Below, piece after piece: positions 34,751 through 42,425 of a stretch of 42,537 nt of DNA. Numbering within the stretch: position 1 is the stretch's first letter; the number at the start of each line of letters is the position of its first letter. The notes below the pieces were generated by a model. The model saw nothing but the letters and a program-made list of their open reading frames with translations, was not told where the DNA came from and ran no database searches. The stretch spans positions 1 to 42,537 of the forward strand of contig NZ_JAAOIE010000013.1 of NCBI RefSeq assembly GCF_011326755.1, in the 5' to 3' direction. Source of the DNA: Cochlodiniinecator piscidefendens (GTDB taxonomy: Bacteria > Pseudomonadota > Alphaproteobacteria > Rhodobacterales > Rhodobacteraceae). The translations under genes were made by a program, and so were the position numbers.

Positions 34751-35896
34751 TTACAAGATCACCTCTTCTAGCGATTTTGGGGATGTCGTGACGGGTTCCC
34801 AACCGTCGTCTGTGATAATGAAACTATCGCCGACTTGGGCCCGGAAGGTGTCTACGGTGACTGAACCATCCACCGCCAATACCATACCAGGTTGAATGAT
34901 TGTCGTATCCCCGGTTACCAACTGTGGTGTTTCCAGAAAACTAAAGCCAGTCGCACGGCCACAACGGAATGGGTATTCATAGCCTGCGCCCTGTATCACT
35001 TCGGCATAGGCTGCGTGTACGCTTTCAGCTGTAACGCCGGGGCGCAGAACATCGAGTGCCGCTTTTTGACTAGCAACGGCGACTTCGTAAACATCTTTTT
35101 CCGTTGGATCAGCGGGTTCGCCTATCCAAAATGTGCGATCAAAACCTAGTTTAAAGCGGTGAAAATTGGTCATGCCGCAGAAACATAGAAAGACAGGTTC
35201 ACCAGTTTTCATGATCCGGGTGCTGGCGCGGTGGTGGGTTTTAGTAATAGTTTCACCAGACGCCATAATCTGCAGGAAATGGGTGTTGGGGGACATGGAT
35301 GCATCTTTGTAATGAGCATCCAAAAGTTCCGCTGCTTTGCGTGTTCCGGCTTGCGAGGTGGCAATCGCCACTTCATATTCTGGAACCCCATCTCCTATTG
35401 CCAAACGCCCGGCAGCCATCATTGCATCTGCGACCTGCCCTGCGTGCCGCGCAAGCTGCAACTCTTCGCCTGATTTGATCATGCGCATTTCAGCAAGCAA
35501 AGGCGTAACATTGCCCAGTTTGTCTGTTTCTACGATCCCATTGACGTAATTACGCACCATTGGCGGCATGTGGTCGGGTTCAATTGCTATTTTTGAAGCA
35601 GATTTAATCGCCCCCGGCAATTCTTCGCGCCACTCATTCCCTGCCCCATCGTTCCACGCCGCAATGCGATCAACGCGCGCTTCGGCTTCGGCTTTGGTCA
35701 GGTCAATGGTGGGTGTGATTAATAAGCTATTTCCAGCGCTGGACACGACTAAAATCGTGGGGCGGCCGAATTCCATATGCAGATAATCATAGTACCCGGT
35801 TAGGTAATAGACGTTGTCGTCATCAGTGATCAACGCAACATCTATACCCGCAGCATCCATTTTCGCCTGTAAGCGTTTCATTCTATCAGTGAACAT
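34751..35896 (-). CDS. Metal-free M24-fold hydrolase, creatinase/ectoine hydrolase-like
   Basis: 381 residues from the ATG at 35896 (GGGGA eight bases upstream); a longer frame to 36004 would run through the promoter region. The pita-bread fold is recognisable (FGRPTILVV, EMRMIKSGEELQLARHAG, VPEYEVA) but the metal Asp pair is replaced (FLCFCGMTNFHRF, then KLGFDRTFW), as in creatinase and the ectoine hydrolase DoeA. A His in KTHHRASTR is placed like the catalytic His of creatinase. Creatinase would give sarcosine and urea, and a sarcosine-oxidase-type complex lies downstream in the same operon; ectoine hydrolase fits the neighbouring ehu importer. Either substrate, or a relative, is possible. 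Confidence 0.8.
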   Translation of the reverse strand: MFTDRMKRLQAKMDAAGIDVALITDDDNVYYLTGYYDYLHMEFGRPTILVVSSAGNSLLITPTIDLTKAEAEARVDRIAAWNDGAGNEWREELPGAIKSASKIAIEPDHMPPMVRNYVNGIVETDKLGNVTPLLAEMRMIKSGEELQLARHAGQVADAMMAAGRLAIGDGVPEYEVAIATSQAGTRKAAELLDAHYKDASMSPNTHFLQIMASGETITKTHHRASTRIMKTGEPVFLCFCGMTNFHRFKLGFDRTFWIGEPADPTEKDVYEVAVASQKAALDVLRPGVTAESVHAAYAEVIQGAGYEYPFRCGRATGFSFLETPQLVTGDTTIIQPGMVLAVDGSVTVDTFRAQVGDSFIITDDGWEPVTTSPKSLEEVIL

Positions 35897-35978
35897 CAGG
35901 CATTCCCCTATAACGTGGCCGGGTTCGGCAAAGATTTTTTTCAGCTTATCGACGGAATATATGTTTTCAAAATGACAT

Positions 35979-36009
35979 CTCATATGAGTTTGTGATAACT
36001 TCATGTTAT
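35979..36009. promoter_or_regulatory. Dyads in the divergent M24/LysR promoter
   Basis: CTCATATGAG (35979-35988) is a perfect 10-bp palindrome, and ATAAC-N5-GTTAT (35995-36009) overlaps the LysR start. The 111-base gap is the natural place for a LysR operator acting on the M24-sox-Rieske operon. Confidence 0.45.
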
Positions 36010-36901
36010 GAAAAATTATCGAAGCGCCCTACCCCCTCTAGATTATCTTCTGTTTTTTGAAGCCGTCGCACGCCATCAAAATTTCACCAAGGCGGCACAG
36101 GAATTAAACGTGAGCCAAGCCGCAGTGAGTAAGCGGATCAAGGTATTGGAAGAGTGGTTGAATATACCGCTTATCCATAGAAATGGGCGGGCGATTGAAC
36201 TATCGACTAATGGCCGAAAGTTAGCTTCAAACACATCCGAAGCCCTTGATTATTTGAGTTTGAGTATGTCGCAATTGCGTCATCAAACACGGGAAAAACT
36301 GTCGCTTGCATCGAATGTTGCGATTTCTCAGTTTTGGCTAACACCGCGTATCAATGAATATTTACTGAGCACCGACGCAGTTCCTATCACGGTTACAGCC
36401 TCTGACAAGGAATCTGACATTCTAAATGCAGAGAATGACGTCGTCGTGTATTACGGCGATACTATTCCTGTGGGTTGGGATGGCGTTGAGCTATTTGAAG
36501 AAACATGGCAACCTCTTTTGGCCCCAAGTTTGCTTGCGCAAGGCCGCCCAATCGAAAGTCTTAAGCTACTTGATTTTGATAAACTTGCACTGAGATGGAT
36601 CAACTGGTCAGATTTTTCGATGCTGACAGGTTACCCAGAATTTTCAGAGACTGCGCGTGTCAATTTAGGATCATATGGCAGTTCTTTGGATGCAGCGATC
36701 CGTGGGAAAGGTATCGCGCTCGGAAGTGCTGACGTCTTGAGCTATGAAATCGAAGCAGAGCGCCTTGTGGCGTTAGAAGGATACATGTTGCCAACGGGCC
36801 GAAGCTATTATGTTATTTGGAAAAGTGGTACGCTATCCCAACGCACCAGAGATTTACTCAAAGACGTTGGGATAACAAATTTTCACGATTGGAGTCGTTA
36901 A
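36008..36901 (+). CDS. LysR-family regulator (GcvA-like)
   Basis: 297 residues with an N-terminal winged helix (about 8-70; FTKAAQELNVSQAAVSKRIK) and an effector domain. The start PPLDYLLFFEAVARHQNFTK is of the GcvA-like group. It is divergent from the M24-eutA-sox-Rieske operon and converges on the ehuA-like gene, overlapping its end by four bases. It is thus well placed to control the degradative operon, and may also affect the importer. The ATG at 36008 lies inside a small dyad, suggesting autoregulation. Confidence 0.9.
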   Translation: MKNYRSALPPLDYLLFFEAVARHQNFTKAAQELNVSQAAVSKRIKVLEEWLNIPLIHRNGRAIELSTNGRKLASNTSEALDYLSLSMSQLRHQTREKLSLASNVAISQFWLTPRINEYLLSTDAVPITVTASDKESDILNAENDVVVYYGDTIPVGWDGVELFEETWQPLLAPSLLAQGRPIESLKLLDFDKLALRWINWSDFSMLTGYPEFSETARVNLGSYGSSLDAAIRGKGIALGSADVLSYEIEAERLVALEGYMLPTGRSYYVIWKSGTLSQRTRDLLKDVGITNFHDWSR

Positions 36902-37713
36902 ACTGCTTCTCTCACTGCGCTGAGAAATTGCTGAGTACGTTCACGCTGTGGATTTCCAAAGAGTTCAGCAGGTGAACCTTGTTCCTCAATCTTTCCGCCG
37001 TAGAAGAAACAAACTCGATCCGAAATGTCACGCGCAAAACCCATTTGGTGCGTAACCATTAACATCGTCAAATTGTGTTCATCCACCAAACCACGAATAA
37101 CGTTCGTAACTTCGCCGATGACTTCAGGATCGAGCGCAGACGTAACTTCGTCGAATAGCATAACCTTTGGACGCATTGCCAAAGCACGCGCGATTGCGAC
37201 ACGCTGTTGTTGACCACCTGAAAGACGAGAAGGATGTTCATCCTTTTTGTTGATCATGCCCACGAGCTCCAACAATTCTTCGGAACGATCGCGCGCTTCA
37301 GCCTTAGAAATTCCGAGGACGTGAACTGGGCCTTCCATGCAATTTTCAAGCGCTGTCATATGAGGAAACAGGTTGAAGTGCTGGAAACACATACCAATAT
37401 CGGCACGACGTTCGCGCAAGTGACGTTCATTCGCCGGGACCAAACCGCCGTTTTTCGGCATATGTGTCAATGGTTTTCCGTCGACGTATATGCATCCGCC
37501 ATTGATTTTTTCGAGCGTCATCAACATACGCAGAACAGTGGTTTTACCGGATCCAGATGGACCGATAATAGACACCATTTCCCCAGTGGTAACGTCAAGG
37601 TCAAGATCATCGAGAACGACCAATGAACCGTAGGATTTCCGTACGTTTTTGAAACTCACCATTGGGGTGTTTTCACCCGTTAGTTCGTGCGGGTAACCGG
37701 ACATGTCTTCCAT
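36898..37713 (-). CDS. ehuA: Amino-acid-type ABC transporter ATP-binding protein (EhuA-like)
   Basis: 271 residues; Walker A GPSGSGKTT, signature LSGGQQQRVAIARAL, Walker B VMLFDEVTSALDP and switch His (MVTHQMGF). These are the features of the polar amino acid family to which EhuA belongs. The ATG overlaps the permease stop (TAATG). An internal ATG at MVSFKNVRK would remove 17 residues and is a possible alternative. It powers the importer encoded by the next three genes upstream on this strand. Confidence 0.85.
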   Translation of the reverse strand: MEDMSGYPHELTGENTPMVSFKNVRKSYGSLVVLDDLDLDVTTGEMVSIIGPSGSGKTTVLRMLMTLEKINGGCIYVDGKPLTHMPKNGGLVPANERHLRERRADIGMCFQHFNLFPHMTALENCMEGPVHVLGISKAEARDRSEELLELVGMINKKDEHPSRLSGGQQQRVAIARALAMRPKVMLFDEVTSALDPEVIGEVTNVIRGLVDEHNLTMLMVTHQMGFARDISDRVCFFYGGKIEEQGSPAELFGNPQRERTQQFLSAVREAV

Positions 37714-38381
37714 TATTGCAATCCCAATTTACGACGGATGAAGTTTTCAAAGCCCCTTATGAGGCCCGCGGCTGGCAACGAAATTGCCAAAAAGATGAGA
37801 CCAACCAAAGTGAACGGCTCAAGAAAGCGATAGTGTTCTGACCCAATCGCATTGGCGGTGTGGATGAGTTCTGCAACTCCAATGACCGATAGCATTGGCG
37901 TATCTTTGAAAATACCCACGAGATAATTCCCCATCCCAGCAAGGGCAGGCACAATTGCCTGAGGGATGATAATCCGACGGTATTTTTGGGCGATGGTCAT
38001 GTTCAGAGCCGTTGCCGCTTCCCATTGCCCGCGTGGAACACTGTCCAATCCGCCGCGATATACTTCGGACAGATAGCACGAGTAATGCAGGCCAATGGCA
38101 ATCATACCTGAGGCCCAAGGGCTTAGACGTAAGCCAAATTGCGGCCCAACGTAAAAGACAAAAAAGATTTGCAACAACAAAGGCGTTGAGCGGATAAATT
38201 CAACAAATTCACGCACAACAAACGTTAGGCCGCGGTAAGGAGTACGCTGCGCGATGGCAAGGACGAGCCCCAATACCAAAGCAATTGCATATCCAGCACC
38301 AGCCGCAATAAGTGTGTTGCCTGTGGCGACGATCAAGCGCGGAAGAATTTCCCACGCAAATTCCCAATTCCAGTCAAACAT
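37713..38381 (-). CDS. ehuD: ABC transporter permease (EhuD-like)
   Basis: 222 residues, His/Glu/Gln-type permease. The start FDWNWEFAWEILPRL and segments such as VEFIRSTPLLLQIFFVFYVG, GLHYSCYLSEVYRGG and PRGQWEAATALNM agree closely with EhuD of the ectoine/hydroxyectoine importer as I remember it. About five membrane helices. It lies three bases after the ehuC-like gene and abuts the ATPase gene. Confidence 0.85.
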   Translation of the reverse strand: MFDWNWEFAWEILPRLIVATGNTLIAAGAGYAIALVLGLVLAIAQRTPYRGLTFVVREFVEFIRSTPLLLQIFFVFYVGPQFGLRLSPWASGMIAIGLHYSCYLSEVYRGGLDSVPRGQWEAATALNMTIAQKYRRIIIPQAIVPALAGMGNYLVGIFKDTPMLSVIGVAELIHTANAIGSEHYRFLEPFTLVGLIFLAISLPAAGLIRGFENFIRRKLGLQ

Positions 38382-38384
38382 AAC

Positions 38385-39050
38385 TTATGCTCTCCCCATT
38401 TTGCGGGCCATAAAGCGTTCAAGCCAGCGCATAAACGGCGTCACCAAAAAGCGGGCTAAGATGTAGTAAATGATCAATGCGATTCCAAAGGCTTGCGCAG
38501 AGAGAAAAGTAGAAGCATTGATTTGCTTCGTGACAAACATCAGGTCTGCAACAGAGATCAATGAAATCAATGCCGTACCTTTGAGCAGTTCGATCATGAG
38601 ATTTCCCCACGGCGGCAACATATTAATCAGAGCCTGAGGCAAGATTATGCGCCACATCCGTTTGGCCGGGCTCATATTGATTGCGAGGGCGGCTTCCCAT
38701 TGGCCTTTTGGCACAGACAGAATTCCACCGCGCACCAATTCAGCACCATATGCTCCGATGTTCATTCCCACGGCAACATAGCCCGCAGTAAATTTATCGA
38801 TGGAAAAGCCAAACAATGGTAAAACAAAGAAAATCCAATAAAGCTGTACCAAAAGAGATGTCCCGCGGAAGATCTCAATATAAGTCACAGCAAAGCCTTT
38901 TAAGACTTTGTTGGTCGAAAGTTTTAGTAACCCCATTGTCAATGCAACTGCAATTCCAAGAATTGCAGCGAGCACAAATTGAGCAACGGTCACGCCTACA
39001 CCTGAGAGTATGCGCGGCCAATATTGTACAAGAAATTCAAAGATATCCAT
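38385..39050 (-). CDS. ehuC: ABC transporter permease (EhuC-like)
   Basis: 221 residues, same permease family: YIEIFRGTSLLVQLYWIFFV, then GAYGAELVRGGILSVPKGQW and the EAA loop EAALAINMSPAKRMWRIILP. It pairs with the EhuD-like permease to form the channel. It lies 62 bases downstream of the binding-protein gene, within the same operon. Assignment to ehuC rather than another amino-acid permease rests on the combined similarity of the four proteins. Confidence 0.83.
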   Translation of the reverse strand: MDIFEFLVQYWPRILSGVGVTVAQFVLAAILGIAVALTMGLLKLSTNKVLKGFAVTYIEIFRGTSLLVQLYWIFFVLPLFGFSIDKFTAGYVAVGMNIGAYGAELVRGGILSVPKGQWEAALAINMSPAKRMWRIILPQALINMLPPWGNLMIELLKGTALISLISVADLMFVTKQINASTFLSAQAFGIALIIYYILARFLVTPFMRWLERFMARKMGRA

Positions 39051-39112
39051 GGCCCATCTGTCAGTAGAATGAGAGGAATTGGCGGGCCCAATGGACCCGC
39101 CACGTCATATGC

Positions 39113-39955
39113 TTAACGGTTACCGCAAACCCATTCGGCGGTTCTGTCACCAGGGAGGTGAGACGCCGTGTAGCCATACTCAGCAACGGACTCTAGCATC
39201 GCTTCAGTACCAACGTAATTTGCCAGTGCTGCGTTAAACTCAGCCATAAAGTCTGCATCTTCGTCGCGAAAGCCGATGCCCACCCAGTTTTTAGTCCATT
39301 CAGGAAGCGCCGCTGGATCTGTAACTTCGAATGCACCATCAGATTCTTCGGCCAGATAAACAGCTTCAAAATATGTCAAAGCAGCCGCATCGCCACGGCC
39401 TGCACGCATCGCAGCCATCGTTTCTGTTGGTCCAGGAACCTGCATCATTTGACCGTCTTCCAGGCCTTCTCTGCGGGATGCTTCTACAGTGTTAGCGCCG
39501 GAATACATGACTAAAACAGAGTCGTCTTGCGCAAGAACGTCAGCGTAGTTGTTGATGTTTCTTGGGTTGCCTGCAGGAACCAAAAATGCATCGCCCATAG
39601 AACCGATCGGCTCGGAGAATGCGATATTCTCACAACGGCTGTTCAAGATGTACAAACCACCAGTGATCAGGTCGTAACGGTTTGCTTTAAGACCGGGGAT
39701 CAGACCGCCCCATTCGGTTACTGTGGTTTCAACGTCATCGTAACCCATTTCAGCCAGAATACCGAGCGCAATTTCGTTCACAAAGCCTTTGGCGTTGCCG
39801 TCTTCATCAGGGAAACCCCAAATAGGGATATTCGAAAAACCGATGCGAATTGGTTCGCCTGCTTCGATACGATCCATAAGCGGACCAGCAACAGCTGATA
39901 TGGCGCTTGACGCGAGTACAAAGCTGGCTGCAGCAATTGTTTTGGTCAGTTTCAT
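39113..39955 (-). CDS. ehuB: ABC transporter substrate-binding protein (EhuB-like, ectoine-type)
   Basis: 280 residues from the ATG at 39955 with a good signal peptide (cleavage after AVA, residue 23) and GGAGGAG upstream; an ATG two codons earlier is equivalent. The mature part shares with EhuB the segments IPGLKANRYDLITGGLYIL, RCENIAFSEPI and the end of lobe 2. EhuB holds ectoine through aromatic and acidic residues; these cannot be mapped by eye here, so the ligand could be ectoine, hydroxyectoine or a similar zwitterion. An in-frame TTG at 40045, with its own AAGGAGG in a hairpin loop, would give a 30-residue longer form. Confidence 0.83.
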   Translation of the reverse strand: MKLTKTIAAASFVLASSAISAVAGPLMDRIEAGEPIRIGFSNIPIWGFPDEDGNAKGFVNEIALGILAEMGYDDVETTVTEWGGLIPGLKANRYDLITGGLYILNSRCENIAFSEPIGSMGDAFLVPAGNPRNINNYADVLAQDDSVLVMYSGANTVEASRREGLEDGQMMQVPGPTETMAAMRAGRGDAAALTYFEAVYLAEESDGAFEVTDPAALPEWTKNWVGIGFRDEDADFMAEFNAALANYVGTEAMLESVAEYGYTASHLPGDRTAEWVCGNR

Positions 39956-40046
39956 AGGCATAATCTCCTCCATGCCGATAGTAACATTGTCGCGCGGAAC
40001 ACCCGCACATAGCTGTGACCCCACGGGCGGTTCGAAGTAGATCAAT

Positions 40047-40065
40047 CACTGCCCTCCTTGCAGTG
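40047..40065 (-). promoter_or_regulatory. Hairpin presenting a Shine-Dalgarno loop upstream of ehuB
   Basis: On the minus strand CACTGC, loop AAGGAGG and GCAGTG form a 6-bp stem whose loop is a perfect ribosome binding site, 7 bases before an in-frame TTG (40045). A second weaker inverted repeat (ACTTGG...CCAAGT, 40079-40106) lies further upstream. Function unknown. Confidence 0.45.
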
Positions 40066-40221
40066 GTTGGCCTATGTCACTTGGTTTCTCGATAAAGAGG
40101 CCAAGTTTCCCGCTGAGTTGAATTGAAAGCCTATAGAAAAGATAAGAGCGTTTTCGTCAAAATTTTCGATTATTCAACAAATATAGTTGCTCTGCCGCTG
40201 GGATTTGATTTTAATCGGATC

Positions 40222-40671
40222 ATGGATGACAAAGACCTTGAAATACTAAAACTACTACAAAAAAACGCCCGGATGACAGCCGATGCGATGAGCGCACAGG
40301 TTGGCCTTTCCTCTCCTGCTGTCCAAAAAAGAGTAAAGCGCCTGCGCGAAACAGGTGTGATCGAAAATGAAATAGCCGTTCTTTCCCCATCAAAGCTCGG
40401 CCGCGAAATGATCGTGATTGTCGAGGTCGTGTTAGAACGCGAAAGCCGCATGCATTTAGATGCATTCAAGCAATCCATGCGCAATGCACCCGCAGTTCAG
40501 CAATGTTATTATGCAACGGGTGAAGCAGATTTCATTCTGATTGTCGTGACCAGCGGTATCAAAGAATACGAAGAGTTTACTCAAATGTATTTCTTTGATG
40601 AATCAAACGTCAGCCGTTTCACGTCTTCAGTGGTAATGGATCCAGTAAAAGTATCGCTAGACGTCCTCTGA
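40222..40671 (+). CDS. Lrp/AsnC-family transcriptional regulator
   Basis: 149 residues from the ATG at 40222, the family's usual length; a longer frame from 40123 would add 33 unlikely residues. N-terminal helix-turn-helix (MTADAMSAQVGLSSPAVQKR) and C-terminal RAM ligand-binding domain (about 60-145). It is divergent from the ehuB-like gene, as AsnC-type regulators often are in ectoine clusters, and its end overlaps the end of ridA by 15 bases. Likely effector: an amino acid or diamino acid from the imported compound. Confidence 0.9.
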   Translation: MDDKDLEILKLLQKNARMTADAMSAQVGLSSPAVQKRVKRLRETGVIENEIAVLSPSKLGREMIVIVEVVLERESRMHLDAFKQSMRNAPAVQQCYYATGEADFILIVVTSGIKEYEEFTQMYFFDESNVSRFTSSVVMDPVKVSLDVL

Positions 40672-41046
40672 TGGGCCCAACTTAATCGCTGTGACAACGA
40701 TTTCGATAAGGGTCTTACCCTCATCCCCAAGATCAACACCCACACAGGCCCTTTGAGGCCAGTTCTCTTTTGGTCCAATCCATTCGCACCAAACCTCATC
40801 CATCTCGGTTTTCAGTGACATATCGTCCAAATAGATCGTCACTTGTAGCAGAGCAGACTTTTCACTGCCTAGTTCTGAAAGCCGTTGGTCTAAGAAAGCC
40901 AAGGCGTTATATGTTTGCGCCTTTATCCCATCCGCTGCCATCGGATCATATGCAACAGCATAAACAAGCCCGGCATAGACAGATGCGAGGCTGCGCCCAT
41001 TAGTGGGCGCAATAATGCGTTCAATACCGAATGAGTTTGTAATCAA
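40657..41046 (-). CDS. RidA/YjgF-family protein
   Basis: 129 residues, complete. RidA proteins hydrolyse reactive enamine/imine intermediates, such as the 2-aminoacrylate made by PLP lyases; the usual substrate-binding Arg lies near RACVGVDLGDEGKTLIEIVV. The start is a TTG at 41046 with GGAGG five bases upstream, and that ribosome binding site is part of a large dyad (41048-41091). It follows the HisD-like gene by 76 bases and overlaps the convergent Lrp gene. It could protect the cell from imines produced by the PLP lyase or flavin demethylases in this region. Confidence 0.85.
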   Translation of the reverse strand: MITNSFGIERIIAPTNGRSLASVYAGLVYAVAYDPMAADGIKAQTYNALAFLDQRLSELGSEKSALLQVTIYLDDMSLKTEMDEVWCEWIGPKENWPQRACVGVDLGDEGKTLIEIVVTAIKLGPSEDV

Positions 41047-41047
41047 A

Positions 41048-41111
41048 GTTACCTCCGCCTCATGATTAAAAAGTCATGAGACAAAGGTAACTCATTTCGA
41101 TTGGTATGAGT
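41048..41111. promoter_or_regulatory. Nested dyads between hisD-like and ridA genes
   Basis: GTTACCT-N5-TCATGA-N8-TCATGA-N5-AGGTAAC (41048-41091) is exactly symmetric, and a second repeat ACTCAT-N10-ATGAGT (41090-41111) overlaps it. On the ridA strand the AGGTAAC arm contains the ridA ribosome binding site, so the mRNA can fold to hide it. It could equally be an operator. Confidence 0.6.
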
Positions 41112-41122
41112 ATTCCTGTTTA

Positions 41123-42421
41123 CTAGGGTCTCACGTCGAATTCTTCGTTTGGGAAAAATTTCTCAAGACGAATATCGGCTGAACGCGCGTGCCCTTCCAT
41201 TCCTTCCAAACGACTGATCCGTGCGGTTGCGATCGCTAATGCCTTTGAGGCATTTTGATCGCATCTCTGCCAAGTGACCGTTTTTGTGAATTTATGAACC
41301 GAAAGTCCGCCCGTGTACCGCGCAGCAGCTGAGGTAGGCAGAACATGGTTTGGGCCAGACGCTTTATCCCCGAAAGGAACTGTTGTTTCTTCGCCCAGAA
41401 AAAGCGAGCCATAAGCACTAAGCCGACCCAACCACCACTCAAGGTCAGCAGCCTGAACATGAAGATGTTCAGGCGCATATTCGTCAGAAACCGTCGCCAT
41501 TTCTTCACGCGTGTCGCACAGAATGACCTCTGCGCGCTCAGCCCAAGATACGCGTGCAGCTGCGGCATTGGGTTCAGGCAGTGTTTCGATCAACTGCGGC
41601 GCGCGCGCCATCACGGTTTCAGCCAAGGGTCGTGACGTCGCGATTAGCCATACGGGGCTATCTGGTCCATGCTCTGCCTGACCAACGAGATCCCAAGCAA
41701 CCAATTCCGGATCTGCGGTGTCATCGGCTATCACTAACGAGTCCGTTGGGCCCGCAAACATATCAATCCCCACTTCACCGAACAGCATTCTTTTGGCTTC
41801 AGCCACATAACTATTGCCCGGGCCAACCAAAATATCTGCTTTGGGCGTTCCAAACAAACCATTTGCCATGGCTGCGACACCCTGAACCCCACCTAAGTTG
41901 AGAATTGTATCGGCACCGCAAAGATCCATCGCATAGACAATCGCTGCTGGAATTCCCTCGCCTGGGCGTGGTGGTGAAACCGCTGTAATATGCTGCACAC
42001 CCGCAACTTTCGCAGTTGTGATCGTCATCAATGCGCTCGCGATATGGCTATAACGCCCGCCGGGCACATAACATCCAGCCGCGGAAACCGGGATCTGTTT
42101 TTGCCCTGCAAAATGTCCAGGCGTCAGTTCGACTTCACATTCGCCCATGGTTGCTTTTTGCGCCTCGGCAAACCGACGAATGTTGTTATGGGCAAATTGT
42201 ATATCTGCTTTTAGCGCTTGAGGGACCGAAGCGATTGCCTTTGCGCGATCTGCATCAGTAACAACAATCGCGCCATCCCACCGGTCGAGTTTTGCCGCGT
42301 AATCACGCGCCGCATCTTCACCACCGCGTTCAATATTTGCGAGCATGATTGCCACTGTGTCGCGGACGTTAGCGGTTTCGGCCGGAGGTCGCGCATCAGA
42401 TTTTTTGAGATAAGTAATCAT
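41123..42421 (-). CDS. Histidinol dehydrogenase-like dehydrogenase (HisD/HpsN-type paralogue)
   Basis: 432 residues of the HisD fold: GCYVPGGRYSHIAS, GPGNSYVAEAKRMLFGEVGI and GPNHVLPTSAAARYTGG. Zinc ligands Gln and His are kept in VGQAEHGP, and the late His may be that in GMEGHARS, but the Asp of the family's GLxxDFxKR motif is Lys here (SVHKFTKT). That change suggests a catabolic paralogue oxidising a different alcohol; as I recall, the sulfopropanediol dehydrogenase HpsN also departs from HisD here. The gene begins four bases after the stop of the gene entering from the right, so it is part of a longer operon that continues to ridA. It should not be taken as the biosynthetic hisD. Confidence 0.8.
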   Translation of the reverse strand: MITYLKKSDARPPAETANVRDTVAIMLANIERGGEDAARDYAAKLDRWDGAIVVTDADRAKAIASVPQALKADIQFAHNNIRRFAEAQKATMGECEVELTPGHFAGQKQIPVSAAGCYVPGGRYSHIASALMTITTAKVAGVQHITAVSPPRPGEGIPAAIVYAMDLCGADTILNLGGVQGVAAMANGLFGTPKADILVGPGNSYVAEAKRMLFGEVGIDMFAGPTDSLVIADDTADPELVAWDLVGQAEHGPDSPVWLIATSRPLAETVMARAPQLIETLPEPNAAAARVSWAERAEVILCDTREEMATVSDEYAPEHLHVQAADLEWWLGRLSAYGSLFLGEETTVPFGDKASGPNHVLPTSAAARYTGGLSVHKFTKTVTWQRCDQNASKALAIATARISRLEGMEGHARSADIRLEKFFPNEEFDVRP

Positions 42422-42425
42422 GCGT

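Noticed and set aside
19779-39955. Canonical ectoine degradation cluster
   Set aside because: There is no ornithine-cyclodeaminase-like EutC, no diaminobutyrate transaminase and no semialdehyde dehydrogenase, while Rieske and flavin demethylases are present; only parts resemble it.
39807-40049. An 80-residue minus-strand frame overlapping the ehuB start
   Set aside because: It overlaps the ehuB signal peptide in another frame, is cysteine-rich without a recognisable pattern and has only a poorly spaced ribosome binding site.
40079-40106. Intrinsic terminator upstream of ehuB
   Set aside because: The ACTTGG/CCAAGT stem is only six bases with a large loop and no T-tract; it lies in a divergent promoter region.
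41123-42421. Biosynthetic hisD
   Set aside because: A zinc-ligand position is changed, the neighbours are catabolic and no other his gene is seen.
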